A stretch of DNA of 6,065 nucleotides from Proteobacteria bacterium UBA2996 (GTDB taxonomy: Bacteria > Pseudomonadota > Gammaproteobacteria > Arenicellales > UBA868): NCBI GenBank assembly GCA_002346525.1, contig DDZY01000212.1:1-6065 (forward strand), read 5' to 3'. The position numbers and the translations under genes were made by a program. The notes below the pieces were generated by a model. It ran no database searches and had not been told where the DNA came from. It was given only the letters and a program-made list of their open reading frames with translations. Below are positions 1 through 6,065 of the stretch, one piece after another. Positions within the stretch are counted from its first letter, which is position 1; each line of letters starts with the position of its first letter.

Positions 1-2370
1 CCAGGGCGCATCCAGAAGATCACCAGGCATATTGAGTTCGCGCCAGAGCACGTGGCATACATGCGGCGTGATGGGAGCCAACACCCGGATCAGGATCCCG
101 AGAACCTCCCGCATAACGCCAATCCGGCCGGGATCGTTCCCGTGATCAAACCGGTCCAGCGCATTGAAGCTTTCCATGCATGCTGCCACCACAGTGTTGA
201 ACTGATAGCGCTCCATATCACGACTGATCTTCTGCAGCGCGCCATGAAAAACGCGCCTCAGGTCACGGGCCGCTTCATCAAGCTCCGCGCCGGCTCCGGT
301 ATCGTCGGACAGGATTGCCTGATGGGTATGGACCAGCGTCCACAGGCGGCGCAGAAAACGCTGCGACCCCGCAACGGCATCATCGTTCCACTCAAGCGCC
401 TGATCCGGAGGGGAGGCAAACATGGTAAAAAGACGCACGGTATCAGCGCCGTAACGGTCAACCAGGCTTTGAGGGTCAACGCCGTTATTTTTTGACTTGG
501 ACATCGTCGTCCAGCCGGTGGCCGTCAGTTGTGCACCATCGCTCGTCCGCCGGGCGGTGGTGGTTTTCCCCTTGCCGTCCTTCTCGATTTGAACCTCATC
601 CGGGCGCACCCAGACACGGCCCTGTTCAGAACTGTCATGGTAGTAAGCCTCGGCCAGCACCATCCCCTGGCAAAGCAGCTGCGTTGCCGGCTCGTCGCTA
701 CTGACCAGATCCAGATCACGCATCAGTTTGTGCCAGAAGCGGAAATACATGAGATGCAGCACCGCATGCTCGATCCCGCCTATATAGTGATCGACCGGCA
801 GCCAGTAATCAGCCCGCTGATCCAGCATGCCTTCTGCGTTCGGTGTGCAGTAACGGGCGTAATACCAACTCGACTCCACGAACGTATCAAAGGTGTCGGT
901 CTCCCGTTCCGCATCCTGGCCGCATTCAGGGCAGCGAGTCTTGCGCCACTCAGGATCCGCCTTGATCGGCGACTGGACGCCCATGAAGGTCACATCTTCA
1001 GGCAGCACCACGGGCAGATCCTCATCGGGCACCGGCACCGTCCCGCATTCCGGACAGTAAATCACCGGCACCGGGCAACCCCAGTAGCGCTGACGGGAAA
1101 CACCCCAGTCACGAAGACGGTAATTGACCTTACGCTCGCCAATGCCCCGGTCTTCGATATGCTGGGCAATTCGGTCGAACGCGGTTTTGAAGTCCAGTCC
1201 GCTGAAGTCGCCGGAATTGACCGTGACTGTCTCTTCCTTGGCGGGCCAAGCCGCCTGGGAAATATCAACGGCATCACCGGATGCGGGGGCCACCACCTGG
1301 ATGATGGGCAATGCGTAGCGGGTGGCGAAGGCATGGTCACGTTCATCGTGTGCCGGCACCGCCATGATCGCGCCCGTCCCATAACCCATCAGCACAAAGT
1401 TCGCGACCCACACGGGGATGGGTTCCCCACTTAAGGGGTTGATCGCCTCGATCCCAAGTGGCACGCCTTTTTTCTCAACCGATTCCAGTTGTGCTTCACT
1501 GACTCCGCCGCTTGCGCACTCCTCAATAAAGGCCTGGATCCCGGCATCCCGTTCACCTGCCGCCACGGCGAGCGGGTGATCGGCTGCCACCGCCATAAAG
1601 GTAGCGCCGAAGATCGTATCCGGGCGGGTTGTGAAAACCCGCAGAGGCTCGCCTCCTACTGCCAGGGCAAAGTCGACCTCGATACCGTCGGAACGGCCGA
1701 TCCAGTTGCGCTGCATGGTCTTCACCGAATCCGGCCAGCCCGGCATCCGGTCCAGTTCCTCAAGCAGCTCATCGGCGTAAGCCGTGATCCGAATGAACCA
1801 CTGCGGAATTTCCCTTTTCTCAACCACCGCGCCGGAGCGCCACCCCTTGCCATCGATCACCTGCTCGTTGGCCAGCACGGTTTGGTCAACCGGGTCCCAG
1901 TTGACCACGGCGTTCTTGCGGTACGCGAGTCCTTTTTTCACCAGCCGGGTAAAAAACCACTGCTCCCAGCGGTAATACTCAGGCTTGCAGGTCGTTACCT
2001 CGCGCGACCAGTCATACGCGAAACCCATACGCTGCAACTGTCCGCGCATATGGTCGATGTTCTGATAGGTCCACTCTGCGGGCGGGACCGCTCGCTGGAT
2101 CGCCGCATTCTCGGCCGGCAGCCCGAACGCATCCCAGCCCATGGGCTGCAGGACATTTCGCCCCAGCATCCTCTGATAGCGACTCATCACATCGCCGATC
2201 GTGTAGTTACGGACATGTCCCATGTGTAACTGACCCGAGGGATACGGCAACATGGACAGGCAGTAGAACTTTTCCCGCGCGGGGTCTTCAGCAACCCGAA
2301 AGCTCTGCTGCTCTTCCCAGTACGTCTGCACAACAGGTTCGAGTTGCTCCGGGGAATAGCGCGGGTCCAT
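1..2370 (-). CDS. leuS: Leucyl-tRNA synthetase, C-terminus cut off by window edge
   Basis: This cytoplasmic class Ia aminoacyl-tRNA synthetase charges tRNA-Leu with leucine using ATP. The frame is open from the ATG at 2370 to base 1, giving 790 residues of an expected ~860; the end of the anticodon-binding region and the C-terminal domain are missing. Visible in order: the HIGH-type motif HMGH at residues 49-52; an NWDP...VIDG segment near 157-174; the CP1 editing domain with TTRPDT at 247-252 (T252 matches the E. coli specificity threonine) and HDERD at 341-345 (D345 intact); a CPECG/CPECG cysteine quartet at C439, C442, C480 and C483; and MSKSKNNG from residue 623. The ZN-1 cysteines of E. 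coli (159, 176, 179) are D, G and S here, and the first residue of KMSKS is threonine (T622). A GGA sits 7 nt before the start codon, and the N-terminus ([12 protein letters not shown]) fits the family. There is no internal stop or frameshift. In E. coli, lptE and holA follow leuS; here that side lies outside the window. Confidence 0.98.
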   Translation of the reverse strand, partial: MDPRYSPEQLEPVVQTYWEEQQSFRVAEDPAREKFYCLSMLPYPSGQLHMGHVRNYTIGDVMSRYQRMLGRNVLQPMGWDAFGLPAENAAIQRAVPPAEWTYQNIDHMRGQLQRMGFAYDWSREVTTCKPEYYRWEQWFFTRLVKKGLAYRKNAVVNWDPVDQTVLANEQVIDGKGWRSGAVVEKREIPQWFIRITAYADELLEELDRMPGWPDSVKTMQRNWIGRSDGIEVDFALAVGGEPLRVFTTRPDTIFGATFMAVAADHPLAVAAGERDAGIQAFIEECASGGVSEAQLESVEKKGVPLGIEAINPLSGEPIPVWVANFVLMGYGTGAIMAVPAHDERDHAFATRYALPIIQVVAPASGDAVDISQAAWPAKEETVTVNSGDFSGLDFKTAFDRIAQHIEDRGIGERKVNYRLRDWGVSRQRYWGCPVPVIYCPECGTVPVPDEDLPVVLPEDVTFMGVQSPIKADPEWRKTRCPECGQDAERETDTFDTFVESSWYYARYCTPNAEGMLDQRADYWLPVDHYIGGIEHAVLHLMYFRFWHKLMRDLDLVSSDEPATQLLCQGMVLAEAYYHDSSEQGRVWVRPDEVQIEKDGKGKTTTARRTSDGAQLTATGWTTMSKSKNNGVDPQSLVDRYGADTVRLFTMFASPPDQALEWNDDAVAGSQRFLRRLWTLVHTHQAILSDDTGAGAELDEAARDLRRVFHGALQKISRDMERYQFNTVVAACMESFNALDRFDHGNDPGRIGVMREVLGILIRVLAPITPHVCHVLWRELNMPGDLLDAPW

Positions 2371-2388
2371 GAGATGTTCCGGTTAGGC

Positions 2389-2402
2389 TCCCTGCTCAGG
2401 GA
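2389..2402 (-). repeat. Small inverted repeat in DUF4389-leuS spacer
   Basis: TCCCTG and CAGGGA form a perfect 6-bp inverted repeat separated by CT. As RNA it could fold as a 5-bp stem with a 4-nt loop about 18 nt before the leuS start codon. No T-run follows it on the transcribed strand, so it does not look like an intrinsic terminator. It leaves the GGA ribosome-binding site (2378-2380) free. A role is unproven; it may be chance or a minor 5' UTR hairpin. Confidence 0.3.
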
Positions 2403-2420
2403 ACGGGAGAAAGGGATCGA

Positions 2421-2729
2421 TCAGTAGTAATTCGGCCCGTCTTCGGCCTTGTCGGGCGCGGGCCAATCACAGAAGGGAAAGGGCTTCTCATCAGTATTGA
2501 AGGTGACGTACTGCAACGCTGAGTAAATGAAGCTATTGAGATCCTGAGTGAAACTGTGCAGCCGTTCCGCGTCCTGGCCCTGGATCAGTCGACAAAAAAA
2601 CTGGAACAGCATCATGATGCCCACCAACAGCAGCGCAATCTCGAAAACTGCCAGAAAGTAAACCAGCATCAGCACCAGCCGGCTCCAGGTCTGGCTACTA
2701 CGAAATCGCTTCGGGACATCAGTATTCAT
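2421..2729 (-). CDS. DUF4389 family small membrane protein
   Basis: This 102-residue protein of unknown function matches the DUF4389 pattern. It has a short polar N-terminus, a hydrophobic stretch at about residues 18-48 with a glutamate (E30) inside it, then a soluble tail with DLNSFIY at 63-69, TFNTDEKPFPF at 76-86 and DWP at 88-90. The TFN-D/E-EKPFPF-DWP signature is what I recognise as family-typical. It is probably an inner-membrane protein with one long or two short membrane segments. I chose the ATG at 2729. An in-frame GTG at 2744 (adding MGRKS) has a GGA slightly upstream and is a real alternative, giving 107 residues. It lies 50 nt upstream of leuS on the same strand and so may share its transcript. 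It is separated by about 130 nt from the preceding DUF2007 gene. No biochemical role can be assigned. Confidence 0.88.
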   Translation of the reverse strand: MNTDVPKRFRSSQTWSRLVLMLVYFLAVFEIALLLVGIMMLFQFFCRLIQGQDAERLHSFTQDLNSFIYSALQYVTFNTDEKPFPFCDWPAPDKAEDGPNYY

Positions 2730-2744
2730 AGACTTGCGACCCAC

Positions 2745-2860
2745 ATTTCCGGCGAATGCCGCCTTGAACGGGTGCGGATTTTACACCATGTATCTTTGTG
2801 TTCCCGGCACGACAAGACTGAGAAACCGCCGACAGCATGACCCGCGGCGTCCTGCTTCAC
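2745..2860 (-). promoter_or_regulatory. Non-coding gap with weak promoter-like signal
   Basis: This gap holds no gene. On the minus strand a TAAAAT hexamer (2778-2783, 5 of 6 to the -10 consensus) sits about 50 nt before the DUF4389 ATG, but no good -35 is found 16-18 bp upstream. A TTGTCG lies further up, paired only with a poor TACATG at 17 bp. Closer to the DUF2007 stop, CGCCG and CGGCG arms (2827-2831 and 2845-2849) flank a 13-nt loop and are followed on the transcribed strand by GTTTCT. This is a very weak terminator-like element. Together these would fit a transcript boundary between the cfa-DUF2007 pair and the DUF4389-leuS pair, but the signals are poor. Confidence 0.28.
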
Positions 2861-3172
2861 TCAGCCCGGTTGGGGCAGCGGTTCCCGGCAATGCCAGCAG
2901 ATCTCGAAGGTGGCTGGATTTGGTTCTGAACACGTTCCGCAGTCCACGGTCTGATCAGAGGCGCTTTCGTAATCACGAATCAAAGACCGCGCATGCGCCA
3001 ACTGGTGCTCACGCTCCACCCAGATCTCAGGCCAGGCTTCGGTGGCGGGCAGCTCTCCCAGACCTCCTGACGCATGCTGATTGAGCACCTGAACACAGAC
3101 GCCAGCGGTCTCAAGCATCTGGCGGACCAACTGGGCCTCGCTGATACCGGAAGCGATAAAAACCCGCCGCAC
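2861..3172 (-). CDS. DUF2007 protein with C-terminal zinc ribbon
   Basis: This is a 103-residue cytoplasmic protein. Residues 1-68 resemble DUF2007 ('putative signal transducing protein'): a beta strand (RRVFIAS), a helix starting ISEAQLVRQMLE, a strand (VCVQVLN), a variable glycine-rich loop, then PEIWVEREHQLAHARSLI, which ends in the family's typical helix. Residues 78-95 add a CxxC...CxxC pair (C78, C81, C92, C95) consistent with a small zinc ribbon. The start is GTG at 3172; no ATG, GTG or TTG lies further upstream in this frame, and only a weak GAG precedes it. It begins 20 nt after the cfa stop, so translation is probably coupled to cfa in one transcript. The family's molecular role is not established; a PII-like ferredoxin-type fold and a regulatory or binding role are inferred from the name and fold only. 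Confidence 0.87.
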   Translation of the reverse strand: MRRVFIASGISEAQLVRQMLETAGVCVQVLNQHASGGLGELPATEAWPEIWVEREHQLAHARSLIRDYESASDQTVDCGTCSEPNPATFEICWHCREPLPQPG

Positions 3173-3192
3173 GAAACGTGGCTCAGAGACGC

Positions 3193-4449
3193 TCAGGAAT
3201 AAAGGTGGTGGCGCGTGGCAGCAAGCTCGTTGTTGCGTTCACGTGTGAAGACCACCTGGAACAACTGTAGTCCCCCTGCAAGAAACGCCGCCTGGGAACC
3301 CGCCAGATAAAGTCGCCACGCTCTGGCGAAATCCTCGCCAAACTCCGTCTGTACCTGCTCGTCGGACGCATCGTACCGGGCCAGCCAGTGCGCAAGCGTT
3401 TTTGCATAGTGCAGCCGCAGGTTTTCAACATCGAGTACCGAAAAACGATTGGGCTCAAAGATCTCCATCATTTCTTTGAGCGTCGGGGGGTAAGCGCCGG
3501 GGAAAATACGTTTTTCGATCCACGCGTTCATCAGTCTCGGGCGGTTGCGGCCGATCGTGTGCACAAGAGCGCGGCCGTTTTGGGTGAGACATCGATCCAC
3601 CACGCCGCCCAACTCGGTGTAGTTATCCAGTCCCACGTGCTCAAGCATGCCGACCGAGACAAAGGCGTCATACTCGCCCGTGATATTGCGGTAGTCATCA
3701 AGCACATAGGTCACGCGATCGTCATATCCCTCTGCCTTGGCACGGTCTGTCGCATACTGGACCTGCTCAGCCGAAACGTTCCACGACGACACCTTCGCAC
3801 CGTAGTTCAGCGCCATGTGACGCGCCAGTCCTCCCCAACCGCATCCGGCTTCAGCGACACGGTCTCCCGGACGCAGCTGCAGCTTGCGGCAGACATGATC
3901 CATCTTGGCCTGCTGGGCTGCCTCGATCGTCAACTCGTCGTCTGGAAAATAGGCACAGGTGTACTGCATTTCCTTATCCAGCCACAGGCGGTAAAAATCG
4001 TTACCGATATCGTAGTGATGATGGATGTTTTCGCGCGAACCATCTTTTGTATTCGCCCGGGGCTTGCGCTGCTGCAGGCGCTTCACCACTGCAGCGATGC
4101 CCGTCGGTTCAGGCACGGTGAACGCCGCCACCAGCATGGCAACGAGGTCTCCGTCTACCGAGATACCGCCGCTCGAGAAGGCGTCACCAAAGCCCACGTC
4201 GCCCTGACGCAGTAACTGGTTGAGCGCTGAGCGGCTGTTGATGTTGACCGTCGCAACCGGCAGGGCGTCCCGCGGGCTGATCTTGAATCCGTCCCAAAGC
4301 GCAATCGCAAAACGCGGCGAGCCCATCGCATCCACCACCCGCCGTAACAGGTAACGCTCGTAGTTCCGGGACCGATTTTCTGAAGGCGTCGCGGCCATCC
4401 CGCTTTTTTTCGGCCGGTCTTTTCCGAATACAGGATTTGAAGTCGTCAT
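3193..4449 (-). CDS. cfa: Cyclopropane-fatty-acyl-phospholipid synthase
   Basis: It transfers a methylene group from S-adenosylmethionine to cis double bonds of membrane phospholipid acyl chains, at the inner face of the inner membrane. The 418 residues comprise a charged N-terminal tail (1-28), an N-terminal lipid-binding-like domain (about 29-125) and the methyltransferase domain from about 140 (HHHYDIGNDFY at 143-153, MQYTCAYF at 161-168). SAM motif I is AEAGCGWGG at 199-207. By alignment from memory with E. coli Cfa, the bicarbonate-site residues are all present: C165, E270 (MLEHVG), H297 and I299 (HTIG), and Y348 (HYAKTL). It is about 36 residues longer than E. coli Cfa (382), mainly at the N-terminus. 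I chose the ATG at 4449. A GTG at 4461 would add four residues and has no ribosome-binding site, and an ATG 17 codons downstream is also possible. A promoter candidate lies just upstream, and the DUF2007 gene follows within 20 nt. Confidence 0.96.
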   Translation of the reverse strand: MTTSNPVFGKDRPKKSGMAATPSENRSRNYERYLLRRVVDAMGSPRFAIALWDGFKISPRDALPVATVNINSRSALNQLLRQGDVGFGDAFSSGGISVDGDLVAMLVAAFTVPEPTGIAAVVKRLQQRKPRANTKDGSRENIHHHYDIGNDFYRLWLDKEMQYTCAYFPDDELTIEAAQQAKMDHVCRKLQLRPGDRVAEAGCGWGGLARHMALNYGAKVSSWNVSAEQVQYATDRAKAEGYDDRVTYVLDDYRNITGEYDAFVSVGMLEHVGLDNYTELGGVVDRCLTQNGRALVHTIGRNRPRLMNAWIEKRIFPGAYPPTLKEMMEIFEPNRFSVLDVENLRLHYAKTLAHWLARYDASDEQVQTEFGEDFARAWRLYLAGSQAAFLAGGLQLFQVVFTRERNNELAATRHHLYS

Positions 4450-4455
4450 TGAACT

Positions 4456-4470
4456 ACACACTCTGTGTGT
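4456..4470 (-). repeat. Hairpin-forming inverted repeat at the cfa translation start
   Basis: ACACAC, TCT, GTGTGT is a perfect 6-bp inverted repeat with a 3-nt loop, ending 6 nt before the cfa ATG (4449). In the transcript it could fold into a small hairpin that contains the only ribosome-binding-like bases (AGAG). It would therefore affect translation initiation if stable. The stem is half A-U, so stability is modest. It could instead be a protein-binding site or chance. Confidence 0.4.
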
Positions 4471-4493
4471 TTATTTCTCTGTCAATAGCGGAA

Positions 4494-4521
4494 ATGATAC
4501 TGACCCGAGACAACGGGTCAA
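4494..4521 (-). promoter_or_regulatory. Sigma70-like promoter for cfa
   Basis: On the minus strand, TTGACC (4516-4521, 5 of 6 to TTGACA) is followed after exactly 16 bp by TATCAT (4494-4499, 5 of 6 to TATAAT). Transcription would start near 4487, giving a leader of roughly 35-40 nt before the cfa ATG. It lies entirely within the 97-bp gap between the PerM-family stop and cfa, which fits an independent promoter for cfa and the DUF2007 gene. A perfect TTGACA (4480-4485) lies further downstream but has no matching -10. Confidence 0.62.
4501..4520. repeat. Inverted repeat over the cfa promoter: operator or weak terminator
   Basis: TGACCCG (4501-4507) and CGGGTCA (4514-4520) are perfect 7-bp inverted arms around a 6-nt loop. 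The repeat covers most of the -35 hexamer and nearly the whole spacer of the predicted cfa promoter, which is a typical place for a repressor operator. It could alternatively be a stem-loop ending the upstream PerM-family transcript 27 nt after its stop codon. Against that, no uninterrupted U-tract follows the stem on the transcribed strand (GTATCATTTCC). Both functions could coexist. Confidence 0.5.
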
Positions 4522-4546
4522 GGAAGAGTTCGACAGCGGTGGGACG

Positions 4547-5605
4547 CTAGACCGGGTCCTCGGTCTCGCGGGGCCAGGCGTTGATCACCGCATGCACGAG
4601 CGTCGCGAGCGGAATCGCAAAAAAGACGCCCAACACCCCCCACAGCCCGCCAAAAATCAGGACAGCGGCAATGATCGCCACAGGATGCAGGTTATTCACC
4701 TCTGAGAAAAGCATCGGCACCAGCAGATTGCCGTCGAGCGCCTGGATAATGAGGTAGGCCGACACCAGCACAAAGAAATCCCCGGTGAATCCCCACTGGA
4801 ACCAGGCGACAAACACCACGGGAATCGTCACCACCGCGGCCCCCACAAACGGGATCAGCACAGACAATCCCACCAGCACCGCCAGCAGCATGGTGTACTG
4901 CAACCCGAGGACCGAGAACGTCACCACACAGGCAAACCAGACGATGACAATCTCCCAGAATTTGCCGCGGACATAGTTGCCGATCTGGCGATCGACCTCG
5001 GACCAGACCTGGCCCACCAGTTGATGCTCACTCGGTGCAAAGCGGCTGACCCAGGCGACCAGTGCTTGTTTATCCTTCATCATGAAGAAAATCAGGATCG
5101 GCATCAGGATGAGGTAAATCAGGATGGTAATCAGGCCCATCACCGAGGCGAGAGAGACCGACAGCAGTTTCTGTCCCCAGGAGGTGAGTTCAGTGCGAAT
5201 CAGCACCATGATTTCGCCAATCTGGTCGGCCGAGACGATCTCGGGATAGCTCTCGGGCAGTTTAAGCAGCACATCCTGGCCCACATTCAGCATGCTGGGA
5301 ATCTGCTGTACGAACTGTGTCGCCTGCTGCGACAGCAACGGCAGCAGCCCAAACAGAATCAGAACCACAAACAAGAGGAAGGCGAAGTACACCACCAGCA
5401 CCGCGATCAGACGCGGCAGCCGCGTTTTTTCCAGCACGCCCACCAGACCCTCGAGCAGATAGGCGATCACCACCGCGGCGAGCAAGGGCGCCAGCATATT
5501 GCCCATGAGGACGACAACGACAAACAGCAGAACCAAAAACAGCGTTAAAAACACCACCTGCGGATTGTTGAACTGGTGCCTGAACCAGTCGGTGATCATC
5601 TTCAT
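4547..5605 (-). CDS. AI-2E family (PerM-type) membrane transporter
   Basis: This is a 352-residue polytopic inner-membrane protein of the AI-2E transporter family (PF01594-type; E. coli relatives are PerM and TqsA). Hydrophobic segments lie near residues 17-34, 37-57, 66-91, 148-176, 216-235, 238-269, 275-290 and 308-340. A large soluble loop (about 92-147) follows the third segment, the usual family layout. Family-typical stretches are IPFVGA at 251-256, the DGNLLVPMLFSE segment at 291-302, and HPVAI...GGLWGVLGVFFAIPLATL near 307-336. Substrates vary across the family: AI-2 export was reported for TqsA and Na+/H+ antiport for some members, so the substrate here is unknown. I placed the start at the ATG at 5605 (MKMITDWF) because GGGAG lies 9 nt before it. 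A TTG nine codons upstream has no such site. The gene follows the OsmC-family gene by 54 nt on the same strand and may be in its transcript. Confidence 0.93.
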   Translation of the reverse strand: MKMITDWFRHQFNNPQVVFLTLFLVLLFVVVVLMGNMLAPLLAAVVIAYLLEGLVGVLEKTRLPRLIAVLVVYFAFLLFVVLILFGLLPLLSQQATQFVQQIPSMLNVGQDVLLKLPESYPEIVSADQIGEIMVLIRTELTSWGQKLLSVSLASVMGLITILIYLILMPILIFFMMKDKQALVAWVSRFAPSEHQLVGQVWSEVDRQIGNYVRGKFWEIVIVWFACVVTFSVLGLQYTMLLAVLVGLSVLIPFVGAAVVTIPVVFVAWFQWGFTGDFFVLVSAYLIIQALDGNLLVPMLFSEVNNLHPVAIIAAVLIFGGLWGVLGVFFAIPLATLVHAVINAWPRETEDPV

Positions 5606-5614
5606 AACGGCATT

Positions 5615-5619
5615 CTCCC
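5615..5619 (-). promoter_or_regulatory. Ribosome-binding site deciding the PerM-family start
   Basis: GGGAG on the minus strand, 9 nt before the ATG at 5605. It supports that ATG over the upstream in-frame TTG at 5632 and the ATG two codons further in. Confidence 0.6.
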
Positions 5620-5659
5620 GGCCAATATGCAACCCGGCCCGTTTACTCCCGAAAAGAGT

Positions 5660-6065
5660 CTAACCTGAGAGAATTTCAAAATCGTGGGAAATTTCTGCAA
5701 CGGAATCGAGCATTTTGGAGGCCGAGCAGTATTTCTGGGCTGACAGGCTGATCGCCCGCTCAACGCGCTTTGGGTCGATCTCGCCCGCCGTTACCGCAAA
5801 ATGCAGGTGGATCCGGGTAAAAACCGCTGGGATGGTTTCGGCCCGATCAGCGTTAATTTCCACGCGAATATCCGAAAACGCCTGCCGTGACTTTCGCAAA
5901 ATCAGGATCACATCGATCAGCGCGCATCCCCCCAGACCCAACAGCAGCATCTCCATCGGACGGGCACCAAAATTCTTTCCGCCTACGTCCGGGGAGCGAT
6001 CCATCGTGACCTGATGACCGCTGCCGCTCAGCCCTTCGAGGGCATCGTCTTCCCCTAGTTGTACC
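5660..6065 (-). CDS. OsmC/YhfA-family protein, N-terminus beyond window
   Basis: A small cytoplasmic OsmC-like protein; 134 residues are visible and the frame is open through the right edge. The sequence follows E. coli YhfA closely as I recall it: SGHQ-x-x-MD, then RPMEMLLLGLGGC, AIDV-like LIDV, a central strand segment with RIHLHF, and LSAQKYCSASKML near the C-terminus. The two conserved OsmC cysteines are present, at window residues 47 (GGC) and 113 (KYC). These act as a peroxide-reducing pair in characterised OsmC/Ohr proteins; the YhfA subgroup itself is poorly characterised. The ATG at 6004 aligns with an internal methionine of YhfA, and coding sense (ending SGSGHQVT) continues upstream of it. 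The true start is therefore outside the window, probably within 5-15 codons. The PerM-family gene follows by 54 nt with no terminator between them. Confidence 0.93.
   Translation of the reverse strand, partial: VQLGEDDALEGLSGSGHQVTMDRSPDVGGKNFGARPMEMLLLGLGGCALIDVILILRKSRQAFSDIRVEINADRAETIPAVFTRIHLHFAVTAGEIDPKRVERAISLSAQKYCSASKMLDSVAEISHDFEILSG

Noticed and set aside
52..495. Plus-strand open frame of about 147 codons.
   Set aside because: Antisense to the C-terminal part of leuS, which reads through with family-typical sequence; no recognisable product.
529..1434. Long plus-strand open frame of about 301 codons.
   Set aside because: It lies wholly antisense to leuS, whose catalytic and editing motifs are intact on the minus strand. 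The translation has no recognisable domain and shows the H/R-rich composition of a reverse-strand shadow.
1489..2229. Plus-strand open frame of about 246 codons.
   Set aside because: Antisense to the N-terminal half of leuS, including the HMGH motif; no domain and no ribosome-binding site of note.
2734..3084. Plus-strand open frame crossing the gap between the DUF4389 and DUF2007 genes.
   Set aside because: Mostly antisense to the DUF2007 gene, with arginine/proline-rich sequence and no recognisable domain.
3183..3458. Minus-strand open frame overlapping the 3' end of cfa.
   Set aside because: Out of frame inside cfa, whose C-terminus matches the family; no independent support.
3388..4215. 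Plus-strand open frame of about 275 codons.
   Set aside because: Antisense to the Cfa methyltransferase domain. Its sequence has no family features and its existence follows from the codon composition of cfa.
4480..4485. Perfect TTGACA hexamer upstream of cfa.
   Set aside because: No acceptable -10 lies 15-19 bp downstream before the start codon, so the upstream TTGACC/TATCAT pair is preferred.
5021..5548. Plus-strand open frame rich in Q, H and N, which at first looks like a low-complexity protein.
   Set aside because: It is the reverse complement of the Leu/Val-rich membrane segments of the PerM-family gene; the bias is a by-product of those codons.
5645..5659. Short inverted repeat (ACTC/GAGT) after the OsmC-family stop.
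   Set aside because: Only 4-bp arms and no following T-run on the transcribed strand; too weak to call a terminator.

Overview
The window reads as an ordinary chromosomal stretch of a gammaproteobacterium. All six genes lie on the minus strand, so transcription runs from high to low coordinates: an OsmC/YhfA-family protein (cut by the right edge), an AI-2E/PerM-family membrane protein, cyclopropane-fatty-acyl-phospholipid synthase (cfa), a DUF2007 protein with a C-terminal zinc ribbon, a DUF4389 membrane protein, and leucyl-tRNA synthetase (leuS, cut by the left edge before its C-terminus). The assignment rests on the bacterial-type LeuS, which is collinear with my recollection of E. coli LeuS over its first 345 residues, on the YhfA-type OsmC protein, and on the Cfa and DUF4389 sequences. 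Composition is moderately GC-rich by eye. LeuS carries substitutions at the ZN-1 cysteines that I recall from xanthomonad-like LeuS. I cannot place the organism below class level.

Layout: 1-2370 is leuS, whose reading frame stays open to base 1. Positions 2371-2420 are a short spacer with a weak hairpin and the leuS ribosome-binding site. Positions 2421-2729 encode the DUF4389 protein. Positions 2745-2860 are non-coding and may hold a weak promoter. Positions 2861-3172 encode the DUF2007 protein, starting at GTG only 20 nt after the cfa stop. Positions 3193-4449 are cfa. Positions 4450-4546 are an intergenic region with the best regulatory signal in the window: a sigma70-like promoter (TTGACC, 16 bp, TATCAT) facing cfa, overlapped by a perfect 7-bp inverted repeat. 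Positions 4547-5605 are the PerM-family gene, and 5660-6065 the OsmC-family gene. No stretch over 300 bases lacks a gene. I saw no tRNA, rRNA, insertion sequence, CRISPR array or phage-like gene.

Functionally, three neighbours act at or on the inner membrane (PerM-family permease, Cfa lipid modification, DUF4389 membrane protein), and the OsmC-family protein suggests peroxide or stress handling. The cfa and DUF2007 genes probably share a transcript. leuS and the DUF4389 gene are 50 nt apart and may be co-transcribed. Nothing here amounts to a new system. The points worth a second look are the cfa promoter/operator architecture, a hairpin at the cfa translation start, and the two uncharacterised small proteins between cfa and leuS. 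Several long plus-strand open frames lie antisense to these genes and are judged to be shadows.
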